Assembly (NCBI GenBank): GCA_016704535.1
Contig: JADIZZ010000023.1
Coordinates: forward strand, 448,589-512,588
DNA from: Betaproteobacteria bacterium
GTDB lineage: Bacteria; Pseudomonadota; Gammaproteobacteria; Burkholderiales; Burkholderiaceae_C
Length of the DNA stretch: 64,000 nucleotides
Direction of reading: 5' to 3'
In this document: positions 52,237 through 61,176 of the stretch, piece after piece
Position numbering within the stretch: the stretch's first letter is position 1
Layout: each line of letters starts with the position of its first letter
Program-made: the position numbers and the translations under genes
Notes under the pieces: model-generated
The model's database searches: none
Told to the model about the DNA's origin: nothing
Seen by the model: the letters and a program-made list of their open reading frames with translations, nothing else

Positions 52237-53799
52237 TCAACGCATTGCGGCCGTGACCGCGAGCCCGATGCCGAACAGACTCACGAGCCCGAACGAAGCC
52301 CCGGCGAAACGGAGCAGGCTGTTGCGTTCCTTGCGCTTGAACGCATCGTCCCGGCGCAGCGACACGACGCCCAGCACGGGCAGGCCGGTGACGTTGCGCA
52401 ACTCGCCGGGGTCGTAAACCGCTGGGCGGATCTGGCTGAGCAGAAGCGACAGCGCCAGGCCGGCACCCAGCCCCGCGAGCAGCGCGCCGGGCAGCAACAT
52501 CAGGCGGTTGGGCGCTACGGGCTGCGGTGTCACCCGCGGCGGATCGATCAGGCGGAACTCGGCCATCCCCGAGGCGTTCTCGAGTTCGCCGGCCATCATC
52601 GCGGACTGCCGCCGTGCGATCAGTTCGTCGTAGCTGCGCTTGTTGAGTCCGTAGTCGCGGTTCAGCTGGGCGGCCTCGGCTTCGAGTTGCGGCGCGGTCT
52701 TCAGGCCTTCCCTCGCCTGGGCCAGGCGCCCGGCATATTCGCCGACGCGCGCACGCAGCGAAGCCACTTGGACCTCGACGCTGGCGAGCATCTTGCTCAG
52801 TTCCTGCACGGCAGGATCGTCGGAAGCACCCGGCCCTGCTGCGGCCAACGCCGCCTTGGCTGCCTTGCGCTGCTCGGCGACCTCGCGCACACGCTGCTGC
52901 TCGAGTTCCTGAAGCAAGCGCTTGCTCATCACGATGTCGGGGTGCCGGTCGGTGTAGCGCTGCAGCAGGCCATCGATACTGCGCTTGACCTCGTTGATCC
53001 GCCCGTCGAGTTCAGGCGTCGACGCCTGGAACGCCGTCTCGGGCGCGGGCCCGGCCCCGGGGGCCGGGGTGCGAGACGCCGTGATCTGCGCCTTGATCGA
53101 ATCCCGCGCGTTTTCGGCCTCACGCAATTGCAACTTGGCCGACTCCAGCTCGCGTGCGGCCTCGGCCACGCGCTGCGTCGCGTCCTTGCCATCGTCGCCG
53201 CGCGTCTGGATGTTGCGGATCTTGAATTCCTTGAGCTTGGCCTCGGCCTGTTCGAGCTTTTCCTCGAAGCGCCGGATCTGCTCGTTCAGGAAGTTCTTGG
53301 CGGTGTCCGTGTCCTGCCGGTTCGAGCCCAGGCTCGACTCCACGAAGATCGAAGTGAGGGCCTGGATGGTGCGGCGCGCACTCTCCCGGTCGCTGTCGCG
53401 GAGGGCCAGCGTGTACAGGTTGTCGCGACCGGCGTTGCGGATCTCGATCGACTTGCTGAGGCGGGTGATCAGTTCTTCGCGATCGGCTGGCGACGACGCC
53501 TTCAGGTCGAGGTCGGCGGAGCGGACCAGCTTTTCCAGGTTCGGGCGGCTGAGCAGCGTGCGGCTCAGCATGTTCACCTGCTGCTGCACGTTGGGTGTGA
53601 CTGCCAGGCCGGCCATCAGCGGCCTAAGCACCGAGTCGGTGTCGACGTAGATGCGCGCCGAGGCCTCGAATTGATCCGGAATGCGAAAGACCAGCACCAC
53701 GCCGATGATGGCAACCACCCAGGCCACGGCCATGCCCGGCCACCGGAATCTCCACATGCCGCGGAGAAAACCGAGCGCTTTCTTGATGAGCTCATCCAT
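52237..53799 (-). CDS. XrtA-associated chain-length determinant (Wzz/PCP family, TIGR03007-like)
   Basis: A 520-residue polysaccharide co-polymerase. An N-terminal helix (WPGMAVAWVVAIIGVVLVF, about 20-38) and C-terminal helices (LMLLPGALLAGLGAGLALSLLL and a further hydrophobic segment at the end) bracket a periplasmic domain rich in coiled-coil (LNEQIRRFEEKLEQAEAKLKEFK, RVAEAARELESAKLQLREAENARDSI). It sets chain length and interacts with the tyrosine autokinase encoded 16 bases downstream. ATG 53799 (MDELIKKALGFLRG) is the start. Confidence 0.93.
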   Translation of the reverse strand: MDELIKKALGFLRGMWRFRWPGMAVAWVVAIIGVVLVFRIPDQFEASARIYVDTDSVLRPLMAGLAVTPNVQQQVNMLSRTLLSRPNLEKLVRSADLDLKASSPADREELITRLSKSIEIRNAGRDNLYTLALRDSDRESARRTIQALTSIFVESSLGSNRQDTDTAKNFLNEQIRRFEEKLEQAEAKLKEFKIRNIQTRGDDGKDATQRVAEAARELESAKLQLREAENARDSIKAQITASRTPAPGAGPAPETAFQASTPELDGRINEVKRSIDGLLQRYTDRHPDIVMSKRLLQELEQQRVREVAEQRKAAKAALAAAGPGASDDPAVQELSKMLASVEVQVASLRARVGEYAGRLAQAREGLKTAPQLEAEAAQLNRDYGLNKRSYDELIARRQSAMMAGELENASGMAEFRLIDPPRVTPQPVAPNRLMLLPGALLAGLGAGLALSLLLSQIRPAVYDPGELRNVTGLPVLGVVSLRRDDAFKRKERNSLLRFAGASFGLVSLFGIGLAVTAAMR

Positions 53800-53850
53800 G
53801 GGTCGACACGGCCTTGAAATCGACGGAACGCAGGACTTTTCGGGCCACGG

Positions 53851-54486
53851 TCAGAACAGGCTCTGCGGGATGATGAGGATGTCGCCCGGCTGCATGTCGA
53901 CGTTGGCGGACATGTCGCCCCGCTTCAGCAGGTCGCGCACGCGCACCGAGTACTGCTTGCTGCCCTCGCGGGTGCGCATGATGATGGCCTTGTCGGACGC
54001 GAAGTCGGTGACGCCGCCGACGACGATCATCAGGTCGAGCAGCGTCATCTGCTGCTTGTATGGAATCGCCTGCGGGCGACTGGCCTCGCCGACGATGCGG
54101 ATCTGCTCGCTGTAGGGGCCGACGAAGCCGCCCACGAGCACGGTGACGATGGGGTCTCGCACGTACTTGCCCAGCACGACCTCGACGTCGCGCGCCAGCT
54201 GCACCGGCGTCTTGCCCTGCGCCAGCAGATCGTCGACGAGCGGCGCGGCGATCTTGCCGTCGGGCCGCACCGGCACCGACATCGACAACTCGGGGTTGCG
54301 CCAGACGACGATATTGACGCTGTCGCCCGCGCCGATGATGTAGGTGTAGTCCTGAGTGGCGGCCTGCTGGGGGGCGGGTGGGAGGTCGGGGCCGGTGAGG
54401 GAGGCGCAGCCGGCCAAAGAGAACGCCGAAGCCATCATGGCCATGCGCTCGAGGGCGCGCCGCAGCTTGGACGGGTTCTGATTCAC
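53851..54486 (-). CDS. Polysaccharide export outer-membrane lipoprotein (Wza family, TIGR03027-like)
   Basis: A 211-residue lipoprotein. The signal peptide ends in the lipobox SLAGC, so it is lipidated on Cys and probably outer-membrane-bound. The polysaccharide-export domain is YTYIIGAGDSVNIVVWRNPELSMSVPVRPDGKIA, followed by the SLBB-type LVGGFVGPYSEQIRIVGEASRP and LLDLMIVVGGVTDFA. It forms or contributes to the export channel. The start is GTG 54486, seven bases after an AGGAG. A 51-base gap separates it from the chain-length determinant. Confidence 0.93.
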   Translation of the reverse strand: MNQNPSKLRRALERMAMMASAFSLAGCASLTGPDLPPAPQQAATQDYTYIIGAGDSVNIVVWRNPELSMSVPVRPDGKIAAPLVDDLLAQGKTPVQLARDVEVVLGKYVRDPIVTVLVGGFVGPYSEQIRIVGEASRPQAIPYKQQMTLLDLMIVVGGVTDFASDKAIIMRTREGSKQYSVRVRDLLKRGDMSANVDMQPGDILIIPQSLF

Positions 54487-54607
54487 GGGGCCGCTCCTGT
54501 TGAAATCGACTTCACGGAGAATGATCGCACACGACGCTGCGCCGTTGCGCCAGCCACGCCGTGGGGCGCACCGCAGAAGCGTGACATTGCCACGCGGCCC
54601 GCCGATG
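54487..54607 (-). other. Gap between prsT and the export lipoprotein gene
   Basis: 121 bases of high-GC DNA on the minus strand ahead of the export gene. Apart from the AGGAG ribosome site near the GTG start I see no convincing promoter hexamers and no hairpin terminator. It may hold a promoter for the long EPS operon, since it is the largest gap in that run of genes. Confidence 0.3.
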
Positions 54608-57391
54608 TCAGAGCGCCTTCAGCAGCGTTGCGACCTCGGCCCGACCGGCGAACTTGTCGCCGAGCTTGGCCAGGGTGTCAAGCTCGGCCCGGGCACCGGG
54701 CTTGTCTCCTGCCTTCACCAGCAGCCGGGCCAGGCCAAGGCGGAAGTTGGGCGCTTCGGGCGCCTTGGCGACCGCCTTGCGCTGCCATTCGATGGCCTTC
54801 GGCAACTGGTTGTCGGCGGCCAGCGCCAGCGCCAGCGTTTCCATCATGGCAGCGCTGCCGGGCTGCAACTCGACGGCACGCTGCGCCAGCGGCAGCGCAC
54901 CGGGCTTGCCTTGCGCGACCAGCACCCATGCCAGGTTGTTCAGCGCAAGCGGGTCGTCGGGGCGCAGCGCCGTCACCTTGCGGAATCGCGCCTCGGCGGC
55001 CACGAGGTCCTTGCTCCCGATAGCCGTGGCGCCGAGATGGGTCTGGAAGGCGGCATCGCGCGGGAAGGATTTCTCCCAGTCGACGGCGAAGCGGTCGGCG
55101 TCGGCCGTGCGGCCCGCCTTGCCGTACAGCACATGCAGGAAAGTCGCGATTTCCGTGGAGCGGCTGCGGTCGAGCGCCGCGCGCATGGCGACGATGGCCG
55201 GGTCCCACTGCTTCTGAACGACGCGGATCTCGCTTTCGACCATGAAACCCACCGGGTCCTTGGGGCGCTGCTTCTGGATCTCGCGCGCGCCTGCGATGGC
55301 ATCGTCGAAGCGCTTCTCGGCGATGGCGATCTTGATCAGGCCGCGCTGGGCGGGCAGCAGGTTGGGTGTGATCTCGACCGCGCGGCGCAGGCTCTTGATG
55401 GCCGCCGGAACGTCCTTGGCTTGCAAGTAGGCGTCGGCCAGCTGCAACTGCGGTGCGGTAAGCGTCGGCTGCGCAGCGGCCACCTTGCCGAAAGCCGCGA
55501 GGGCCTGCTGGGCCTGACCGGCCGCCAGCTGAGCCCGCCCCGAGGCGTCCAGCAGCTGCAGGTTGTCCGGCACGGCGGCCACCGCCTCCTGGGCCGCGAC
55601 GTTGGCGCCCTTGATGTCCCGCTGCGCGAGACGATGGTCGATCAGCATCAAGCGTGGCGCCACCTCGGTGGGGTTCAGCTTCACGGCGTCGGCCAACAGC
55701 TTGTCGATGGTCTCGGGTTTGGCTCCCAGGCTGCGTTGCACGTCCACCAGGGCCATCAAGGCGCGGTAGTTCCTGGGCTCGCGCGCGAGCAGCGCCTCCA
55801 GACGCTTGCGCGCGTCGTCGGGCTTCTTCTCGGCCATGTCCATGGCAGCCAGGCTGAGGATGGCGGGCATGAACACCGGGTCGACCGACACGGCCTTCTC
55901 GAAACTGGTGCGTGCGCCAGCCGAGTCCTTGCGCAGCGCCAGCACACGGCCACGCAGGTTGTAGGGCTGGGGCTTGTCGGCCGCCTTGGCCTGCAGGCTG
56001 TCGATGGCCTTCAAGGCCTGGTCGAATTCGCTGCGCCGCATGCGGGCCGCGATCAAGGCCAGGTCGACGGCGGTACCGGGGTCGCGCGCCGCGGTGGCCT
56101 CGAGCTGCGCAAAGCCCGCCCCGGCATTGCCCTTGTTGATCTGCGCCAGCGCCAGCGCTGTCTGCGCCCTCGGGTCGTTCGGGTTGGCCTTGGCGACCTG
56201 GACGAACAGCGCTTCGGCCTTGGCCAGATCACCGTTCTGCAGGTGGGCCTCGGCGGCCAATTCGAGGGCATCGGCGTCCGGACGCGCTTGCTTCAGCAGG
56301 GGGTCGAGCAGCGGGAAGATGCGGTCGGTCTGGCCCGAGCGGAGGTAGCTGCGGGCCAGCAGCAGCCGGGCTGCCGAGAGCTCGGGCGCCAGCTGCACGG
56401 CCTTGAACAAATGGGACTGTGCCTGGAGCAAGGCCCCGGCGCGCAATTCAGCCGAGCCCGCGAGCAGCTGCACGCGGGCGTTGTCAGGTGCCGTGCGCAG
56501 CAGCTGGGTGATTTGTTCCCGAGCGCCCTTGACATCGCCCTCCGAGAGCGCCAGCTGCGCCTGGTAGTACAGCGTTTCGGGGTGCTTGGGCAGCGCCTTC
56601 TGAAGTTCACCGACCTGCGCCTTTAGAGCGGGCACGTCGTTCTTGCGCAGCGCCAGAGTGATGAGGGCAGAGTGGGCCGGCAGGAAGCGCGGGTCGATGG
56701 CCAGCGCCTCGCGGTAGGCCTTGACGCCGGCCGCTTCATCGCCCTTGCCGCCCAGCAGCAGGTCGCCTTTCAATTGCCAGGCTTCGCGCCGCTTGGGCTC
56801 TTCGGCGATCACGCCCTCGACGATAGTCAGCGCCTCGTCGGTGGCGGCGCGGCGGCCGAGCAGCGTGGCCTGCTGTAGCCGGGCGGTGCTGTTCTTGGAA
56901 TTCAGCTGGAGCGCTGCCTTCACCGCGGCCTCTGCGAGGTCGGCCTGGCCCAGCGCGGCGTACGCAATAGCGAGCGTCGTCTTCAAGTCGGCCGCCGCTG
57001 TGGGGTCGGTCAGACTCACCTGCCCGAAGCTGTCGGCCACCTTCTTGGCCTGACCGGTCCCGACCAGCGCCCGAGCCAACACCGGGTTCAGGGCGTCGGG
57101 GCTGTACTTCAGCTCCCGTGCCTTTTCCAGTTCCACGACCGCCAGTGCGGGTGCACCGGTCGCGAGCAGGGTTTCGCCGAGCAGGAAGCGGGCCTCGGCG
57201 GACTGGCCGTTCTTCTGCAGGGCCGACTTGAGCTGAAGGATCGCTGCTTCCGGTTTCTTCTTGGCGACGTTGTCCTTCGCCGAGGCGATCAGTTCGGTCT
57301 CGCTGGGGCCGACGCCGCAGCCGTTCAGCGCAAAGACGGCCGCAACGAGCAGCATGAAGGCCGCGACGGGCCGGCAAAGATGGGAACGCAA
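54608..57391 (-). CDS. prsT: PrsT-like TPR lipoprotein, PEP-CTERM system (TIGR02917-like)
   Basis: A 927-residue lipoprotein of about 20 or more TPR units covering nearly its whole length. The signal peptide RPVAAFMLLVAAVFALNGC ends in a lipobox with Cys. TPR landmarks are repeated (LALNNLAWVLVAQGKPGALPLA, LGLARLLVKAGDKPGARAEL). I prefer a TTG start at 57391, five bases after AGGAG, which gives a compact signal peptide; the ATG at 57436 would add 15 residues. PrsT family proteins accompany XrtA and are presumed to coordinate the secretion complex in the periplasm or outer membrane. Confidence 0.9.
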   Translation of the reverse strand: MRSHLCRPVAAFMLLVAAVFALNGCGVGPSETELIASAKDNVAKKKPEAAILQLKSALQKNGQSAEARFLLGETLLATGAPALAVVELEKARELKYSPDALNPVLARALVGTGQAKKVADSFGQVSLTDPTAAADLKTTLAIAYAALGQADLAEAAVKAALQLNSKNSTARLQQATLLGRRAATDEALTIVEGVIAEEPKRREAWQLKGDLLLGGKGDEAAGVKAYREALAIDPRFLPAHSALITLALRKNDVPALKAQVGELQKALPKHPETLYYQAQLALSEGDVKGAREQITQLLRTAPDNARVQLLAGSAELRAGALLQAQSHLFKAVQLAPELSAARLLLARSYLRSGQTDRIFPLLDPLLKQARPDADALELAAEAHLQNGDLAKAEALFVQVAKANPNDPRAQTALALAQINKGNAGAGFAQLEATAARDPGTAVDLALIAARMRRSEFDQALKAIDSLQAKAADKPQPYNLRGRVLALRKDSAGARTSFEKAVSVDPVFMPAILSLAAMDMAEKKPDDARKRLEALLAREPRNYRALMALVDVQRSLGAKPETIDKLLADAVKLNPTEVAPRLMLIDHRLAQRDIKGANVAAQEAVAAVPDNLQLLDASGRAQLAAGQAQQALAAFGKVAAAQPTLTAPQLQLADAYLQAKDVPAAIKSLRRAVEITPNLLPAQRGLIKIAIAEKRFDDAIAGAREIQKQRPKDPVGFMVESEIRVVQKQWDPAIVAMRAALDRSRSTEIATFLHVLYGKAGRTADADRFAVDWEKSFPRDAAFQTHLGATAIGSKDLVAAEARFRKVTALRPDDPLALNNLAWVLVAQGKPGALPLAQRAVELQPGSAAMMETLALALAADNQLPKAIEWQRKAVAKAPEAPNFRLGLARLLVKAGDKPGARAELDTLAKLGDKFAGRAEVATLLKAL

Positions 57392-57495
57392 GGCAACTCC
57401 TGTCGCACGCCCACTGGACGCGGGGCGGATCGCCATGCTAGAGGCTGCGCGAGCGCACCCGCGGCACTATTTGGCGCCGATGCAAGCGACAGAAC

Positions 57496-57528
57496 GAAAA
57501 AACCGGAGGGCGTTGCCGCCCCCCGGTC
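57496..57528 (-). terminator. Rho-independent terminator for the PEP-CTERM gene
   Basis: On the minus strand an 11-base stem with one mismatch (ACCGGGGGGCG paired with CGCCCTCCGGT; bases 57502-57527) encloses a four-base loop and is followed by a run of T residues (57496-57501). It sits 23 bases beyond the PEP-CTERM stop, so it separates that gene from prsT. Confidence 0.88.
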
Positions 57529-57550
57529 GTTCTGGAAGGGAGTCAGGTAC

Positions 57551-58585
57551 TCAGGCGCGGCGGCGGCGCGACGCAGCGAAACCTAGCGCGGCGAGGGCCA
57601 GACCCGAAAGGGCCAAGCTGCCCGGTTCCGGAACGCCGTTGACTGCAGAGTTGAAGTCGGTTTGGGCAACGAAATCAAGCGCAGTCGTACCCGGCACGGC
57701 GAAGCCATTGACAGGGCCCGTGACAGGGGTATAGCCAGTGGGGTTGCCCTGGGCTGCGTACAAGCCATCAACGTGGTTGGTGTCGCAAGTCGATGTGTAA
57801 CCACCGGTTCCAACGGTCCGACCTGCGATCGGATCATTGAAACAGTCCGACGGATTGGCGCTCGTGTATGGCAGGCCGATCGAGATATTCTCAAAGTTCA
57901 ACGCGAATCCCGTCAGGGTCGTGATGAAAAAATTCGCGTCGAGATTCTTGCCCGTCAAGCCAGCGTTAAGTGTCTGCTGCGAGCCGAAGCCAGTCACCGT
58001 CTGCTGACCGTCATAGTCATTACCATCCGAAGTGCCGTCCAAATCAGATGGCACCAGGCTCGTATTCGTGAACGAACCAAACCTGCCCACGTCCACGCCC
58101 GTCAGTCGCCCGATCAATATCCCCTCGTTAAAGCCGGAACCGGTCAGGTCGCTGGAAACGGCCGACGGGGTGTAGTAAAACTCAACGGTGCCCGCGCCGG
58201 TGGTCACAAATGTTGCAGACGGGAGCCCCACAGCGTTGAAAGCGACTACCTGTTCCGTGTACTTCGCGACCATCGTGATCTGCCCAAAACTCTGCGCGGT
58301 CTTGACCTGATTGGTCCCGGTTTCGGTGTAGGTGGTCAAGAGGGCGTGGGTCATCACGTCAAACTGGCACCCGGCGCCCGTGACGCCGCAGGCTCCAGCG
58401 TTGAAGTTCGAGATCGCGGTGATACCGCCCTTTGCCAGGAAGCTGGTCGGAGCCCAGTCCAGAGCATTGGCTTGTACGCCGCCACCAGCCGCGGAGCCGT
58501 TCAGGTCCAGGATCAGGCCTGCGTGGGCCGATCCGCCGAAAGCGAACGCACTGGCAATCAGTGCCCCGATAACATTCTTGCGCAT
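57551..58585 (-). CDS. PEP-CTERM sorting-domain protein
   Basis: A 344-residue exported protein. The signal peptide MRKNVIGALIASAFAFGGSAHA is cleavable (AHA-G). The C-terminus has the sorting signal VPEPGSLALSGLALAALG followed by an Arg-rich tail, the full PEP-CTERM tripartite signal for exosortase cleavage. The middle is rich in Thr, Asn, Gly and Phe with no catalytic motif; four Cys residues lie in GACGVTGAGCQF and DCFN...TSTCDTN. It is the only PEP-CTERM gene in the window, has markedly lower GC than its neighbours, and is a single-gene unit with a sigma-54 promoter and a terminator. It may be a flocculation-type matrix protein; this is inference. Confidence 0.93.
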   Translation of the reverse strand: MRKNVIGALIASAFAFGGSAHAGLILDLNGSAAGGGVQANALDWAPTSFLAKGGITAISNFNAGACGVTGAGCQFDVMTHALLTTYTETGTNQVKTAQSFGQITMVAKYTEQVVAFNAVGLPSATFVTTGAGTVEFYYTPSAVSSDLTGSGFNEGILIGRLTGVDVGRFGSFTNTSLVPSDLDGTSDGNDYDGQQTVTGFGSQQTLNAGLTGKNLDANFFITTLTGFALNFENISIGLPYTSANPSDCFNDPIAGRTVGTGGYTSTCDTNHVDGLYAAQGNPTGYTPVTGPVNGFAVPGTTALDFVAQTDFNSAVNGVPEPGSLALSGLALAALGFAASRRRRA

Positions 58586-58645
58586 GTGAAGTCCCTTCTA
58601 GATTCGTCACAGGTGTCGACACCACGCCTCACCCACACCCTGTCC

Positions 58646-58662
58646 TAGCAACGCCTGTGCCA
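58646..58662 (-). promoter_or_regulatory. Sigma-54 (-24/-12) promoter of the PEP-CTERM gene
   Basis: The minus strand reads TGGCACAGGCGTTGCTA, a perfect match to the consensus TGGCACRN4TTGCW with the invariant GG and GC correctly spaced. Transcription would start about 50 bases ahead of the ATG at 58585, leaving a leader that includes the AGAAGGGA ribosome site. RpoN-dependent expression of PEP-CTERM genes is known to be controlled by PrsK/PrsR in EPS-forming betaproteobacteria; those regulators are not in this window. Confidence 0.85.
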
Positions 58663-58944
58663 CACAACTTAAGACTTTGAATTTGAAAGAGTTTTTCCTT
58701 TTTCGGGTCACCCCGACCACGGTCACTGTAAAGCGCACCGACAGATTTGGCAGCCGGGCGAGGCCGATCAGCTCGGGGACGCTTCGAGCTCCGGCGCAGA
58801 TTTCAGGATCTACCAGGCGGTCACGAAGGGCGCGCCACCGATCGGCCGGCAGCAACTGCATGCGGAAGACGCAGGCCGGCTAGCCCCGGACGACCATGAA
58901 TAGCTCACGCTGACGGGTGGCGGGCTGCGACCCTGCAGGTCTCG

Positions 58945-59057
58945 TGTTGAGCGCGAAGGATTGACCTTGTGCTCAACTCATCCGGCGCTTTCTCACCCTT
59001 AGCCCGGCAATCGACATCGGCGGTATCCTGCGGCAACTTGGTTCACTGTTGAGCGCT
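58945..59057. promoter_or_regulatory. Three GTTGAGC motifs, candidate enhancer sites
   Basis: TGTTGAGCGC occurs at 58945-58954 and again at 59048-59057, and a reverse copy GCTCAAC lies at 58971-58977, forming a 7-base inverted repeat with the first. They lie roughly 310-420 bases upstream of the sigma-54 promoter, a distance compatible with enhancer-binding activator sites. The assignment to a PrsR-type regulator is inference. Confidence 0.4.
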
Positions 59058-59109
59058 GCCGCTCGAACCGTCGGTCTGGCAGCTTTAAGCTTGACACGAA
59101 GGCACATCA

Positions 59110-59766
59110 ATGCGAAAGATCAACGGACTGCAGATTGCAACGTTTTTGCTCGCTGCCTTTGCAGCACTCACGTTGGCGATCGGAACAAACAGAATTCTGT
59201 TTTCAGGACTTCCCCCTGGGGATTTTCGTGGAATCCTACTGACTTTGTTTGCCATAGTATGGGTATATATGTATGCCATCCTCATATATAGGGGGCTTCT
59301 ACGGGCCGTGCCAATCAAAGCCGGCGAAATTGAGGAAGCAACCCGTGAGGAATTCGTTTATCACGTATATCTCCTGTTTTTTCTTTTGCTCTTCTATCCG
59401 GTAATGAGATCCGGCTTCGTACCGGTACCAATCATGCGCCTCTTCTATCAGGCTCTCGGCGCGCGGCTTGGTAGTAATACCTACTGTTCCGGTATTATTT
59501 TCGATCCGATCCTCGTCTGCATTGGCAGCAACTGTATTGTCGGTCAGTCGGCCCAGATCATTCCCCATGTGATTGAAGGCAGCCGCCTGGCGATGTTTCC
59601 CGTACGCATCGGAAATAACGTGACGATCGGCGCCACCGCAGTAGTTATGGCCGATGTAGTGATCGGCGACGACGCCATCGTCGCCATTGGCGCCGTGGTT
59701 ACCAAGGGAACTCGCATTGGGGAGGGTGAGTTTTGGGGCGGTATTCCCGCTCAGCGAATCAAGTAG
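59110..59766 (+). CDS. Membrane-associated hexapeptide-repeat acyltransferase
   Basis: A 218-residue protein with three N-terminal hydrophobic helices (about 8-27, 42-64, 86-105), then a left-handed beta-helix of hexapeptide repeats (IGSNCIVGQSAQIIPHVIEG..., VRIGNNVTIGATAVVMADVVIGDDAIVAIGAVVTKG) and the typical end GEFWGGIPAQRIK. It would transfer an acetyl or other acyl group from CoA to a sugar. It stands alone on the plus strand, has low GC and lies next to the PEP-CTERM gene. Its substrate is unknown. Confidence 0.78.
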   Translation: MRKINGLQIATFLLAAFAALTLAIGTNRILFSGLPPGDFRGILLTLFAIVWVYMYAILIYRGLLRAVPIKAGEIEEATREEFVYHVYLLFFLLLFYPVMRSGFVPVPIMRLFYQALGARLGSNTYCSGIIFDPILVCIGSNCIVGQSAQIIPHVIEGSRLAMFPVRIGNNVTIGATAVVMADVVIGDDAIVAIGAVVTKGTRIGEGEFWGGIPAQRIK

Positions 59767-59942
59767 CACTCCTTTTCCCCTGCCGCACCCACTCGCGAGC
59801 CGGATTTGCAAATCACACTTCGCCGGTGGTCTGCGAACTCCGTGTCGTGATCTAACCGGCCCCGCCGCTTTGTTTGAGACCCAACCCTGAATCAGGTGCC
59901 CGGCCGGGTAAGAGCGTGCGGATCAGGCAGGTAGCGCCTGCC

Positions 59943-61166
59943 TTAGCCCAAACCTATACCGTCGAGAAACCGCAGAAACCGCACCGCCAGAGGCGGGACG
60001 CGGCTTATGCGCCTTAGATTGTGCGAACCCCTCACCTCTGCACCGAGCCCGGCCTCGACGGCCGCACGGATGAGTTGCGGCGTCAGCCGATCGGCGCGCA
60101 GGCTTGTACCCAGCCCGGCTGCCACGAGGCCGCGCATGTTGAGCATCTGGTCCATGTTGCTGCAGATGCCGACGACCGGCACGCCGACAGCCACCGCCTG
60201 TTGCGATGTCGGGCTGCCCCCGTTGCACACCACCACCGCCGCACGCGCGGCAGCGGCCTCGCCGGGCAGGTAGCCGGCCAACCAGACATTGCGCCAACGG
60301 CCCACCGGCAAGGCTGCGCCCGCCGTCGACCCGACGATGCTCACATTCAGACCGGCCAGGGCGTCGATGACGTGTTCGAGCGCCTGCGCGCTGCCCGAAC
60401 TGCCCATCGTGAGGTAGATCACCGGCCGGTCGTCAGGCACCTCGCTCCACCAGGGTGGTGGGGCTCCGGGTGGCGACCAGAGCACGGGGCCCAGGTGCCG
60501 GTGGTTGGGCGGCGCTGAGGGCAGCGGGAAAAGCTCGGGTGAGTCGGCATACAGGGTGTGGTCCGCGTCGGTGTAGACGGTGCGCAGGTCCGGCCCCAGC
60601 GAACCCAGGCCGTGCTCTGCACGGACGGCATTCAGGGCCCGGCAATGGCCCGCCAGCGCCAGGGGCTGCGCGAGATCGAACATACGCTGGGCCAGCGCCA
60701 GCGGCACGAACCGCGTCCACGGCAGCACGGGCAGCGGCAGCGACCGATCAGGCGCGTACGGGCTCCAGTAGGCGTTGGAGATGCAGGCGTAAGGCACGCG
60801 CGCCAGCCGGGCACTGACCGACAGCGACAACCTGAAGTCACCGACGACGAGGTCGGGCTCAACGCGTTCGATGAGCGCCAGGTCGGCGCGGACATGGTCA
60901 CGCAGCTCTGCGGCCTCGTAGACGGGCCGGCCTTGGCGCAGCCGCTCGGCGAAGCGATGGCTGTCCAGGCTGCGAATGGGGACGAAGCGCTCGGATGCGA
61001 CGGTGATGAAGCGCCTGCTGCGCGGGTCGCAGGCGATCCAGCCTTCGTAGCGCGCGCCGTCCAGGCCGGCCAGCAACGCCGCAGGGCGGCCGACATGCGC
61101 GAGCGTGACCGCCTCGGAAACGAACAGGATCCTTCTGCGGGCGGATGCGCTGGCAGGCGGCTGCAA
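59943..61166 (-). CDS. UGT/MGT-like glycosyltransferase family 1
   Basis: A glycosyltransferase of the UGT/macrolide-transferase type, about 407 residues from a TTG at 61166. N-terminal RRILFVSEAVTLAHVGRPAALLAGL and DLVVGDFRLSLSVSARLARVPYACI form the acceptor domain; VIYLTMGSSGSAQALEHVIDAL and VCNGGSPTSQQAVAVGVPVVGICSNMDQ form the donor domain with the GGS...Q signature. The start is uncertain: an ATG at 61250 would overlap the barrel gene by 74 bases, while the TTG has no clear ribosome site. Its clustering with a barrel, LolA-like protein and permease suggests that it glycosylates an exported lipid or small molecule, which is inference. Confidence 0.78.
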   Translation of the reverse strand: MQPPASASARRRILFVSEAVTLAHVGRPAALLAGLDGARYEGWIACDPRSRRFITVASERFVPIRSLDSHRFAERLRQGRPVYEAAELRDHVRADLALIERVEPDLVVGDFRLSLSVSARLARVPYACISNAYWSPYAPDRSLPLPVLPWTRFVPLALAQRMFDLAQPLALAGHCRALNAVRAEHGLGSLGPDLRTVYTDADHTLYADSPELFPLPSAPPNHRHLGPVLWSPPGAPPPWWSEVPDDRPVIYLTMGSSGSAQALEHVIDALAGLNVSIVGSTAGAALPVGRWRNVWLAGYLPGEAAAARAAVVVCNGGSPTSQQAVAVGVPVVGICSNMDQMLNMRGLVAAGLGTSLRADRLTPQLIRAAVEAGLGAEVRGSHNLRRISRVPPLAVRFLRFLDGIGLG

Positions 61167-61176
61167 GACCGTGACG

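Larger units (their letters stand above)
58586..59109. other. Divergent intergenic region with sigma-54 promoter and GTTGAGC motifs
   Basis: A 524-base gap between divergent genes, lower in GC. It holds the sigma-54 promoter of the PEP-CTERM gene, its ribosome site (AGAAGGGA, six bases before the start) and three GTTGAGC motifs further upstream. A 84-codon minus-strand frame at 58607-58861 has no ribosome site or domain and is not called. The plus gene at 59110 has an AAGG site seven bases upstream but no clear promoter. Confidence 0.7.

Noticed and set aside
58607..58861. 84-codon minus-strand frame upstream of the PEP-CTERM gene
   Set aside because: It runs across the sigma-54 promoter and has no ribosome site or domain.
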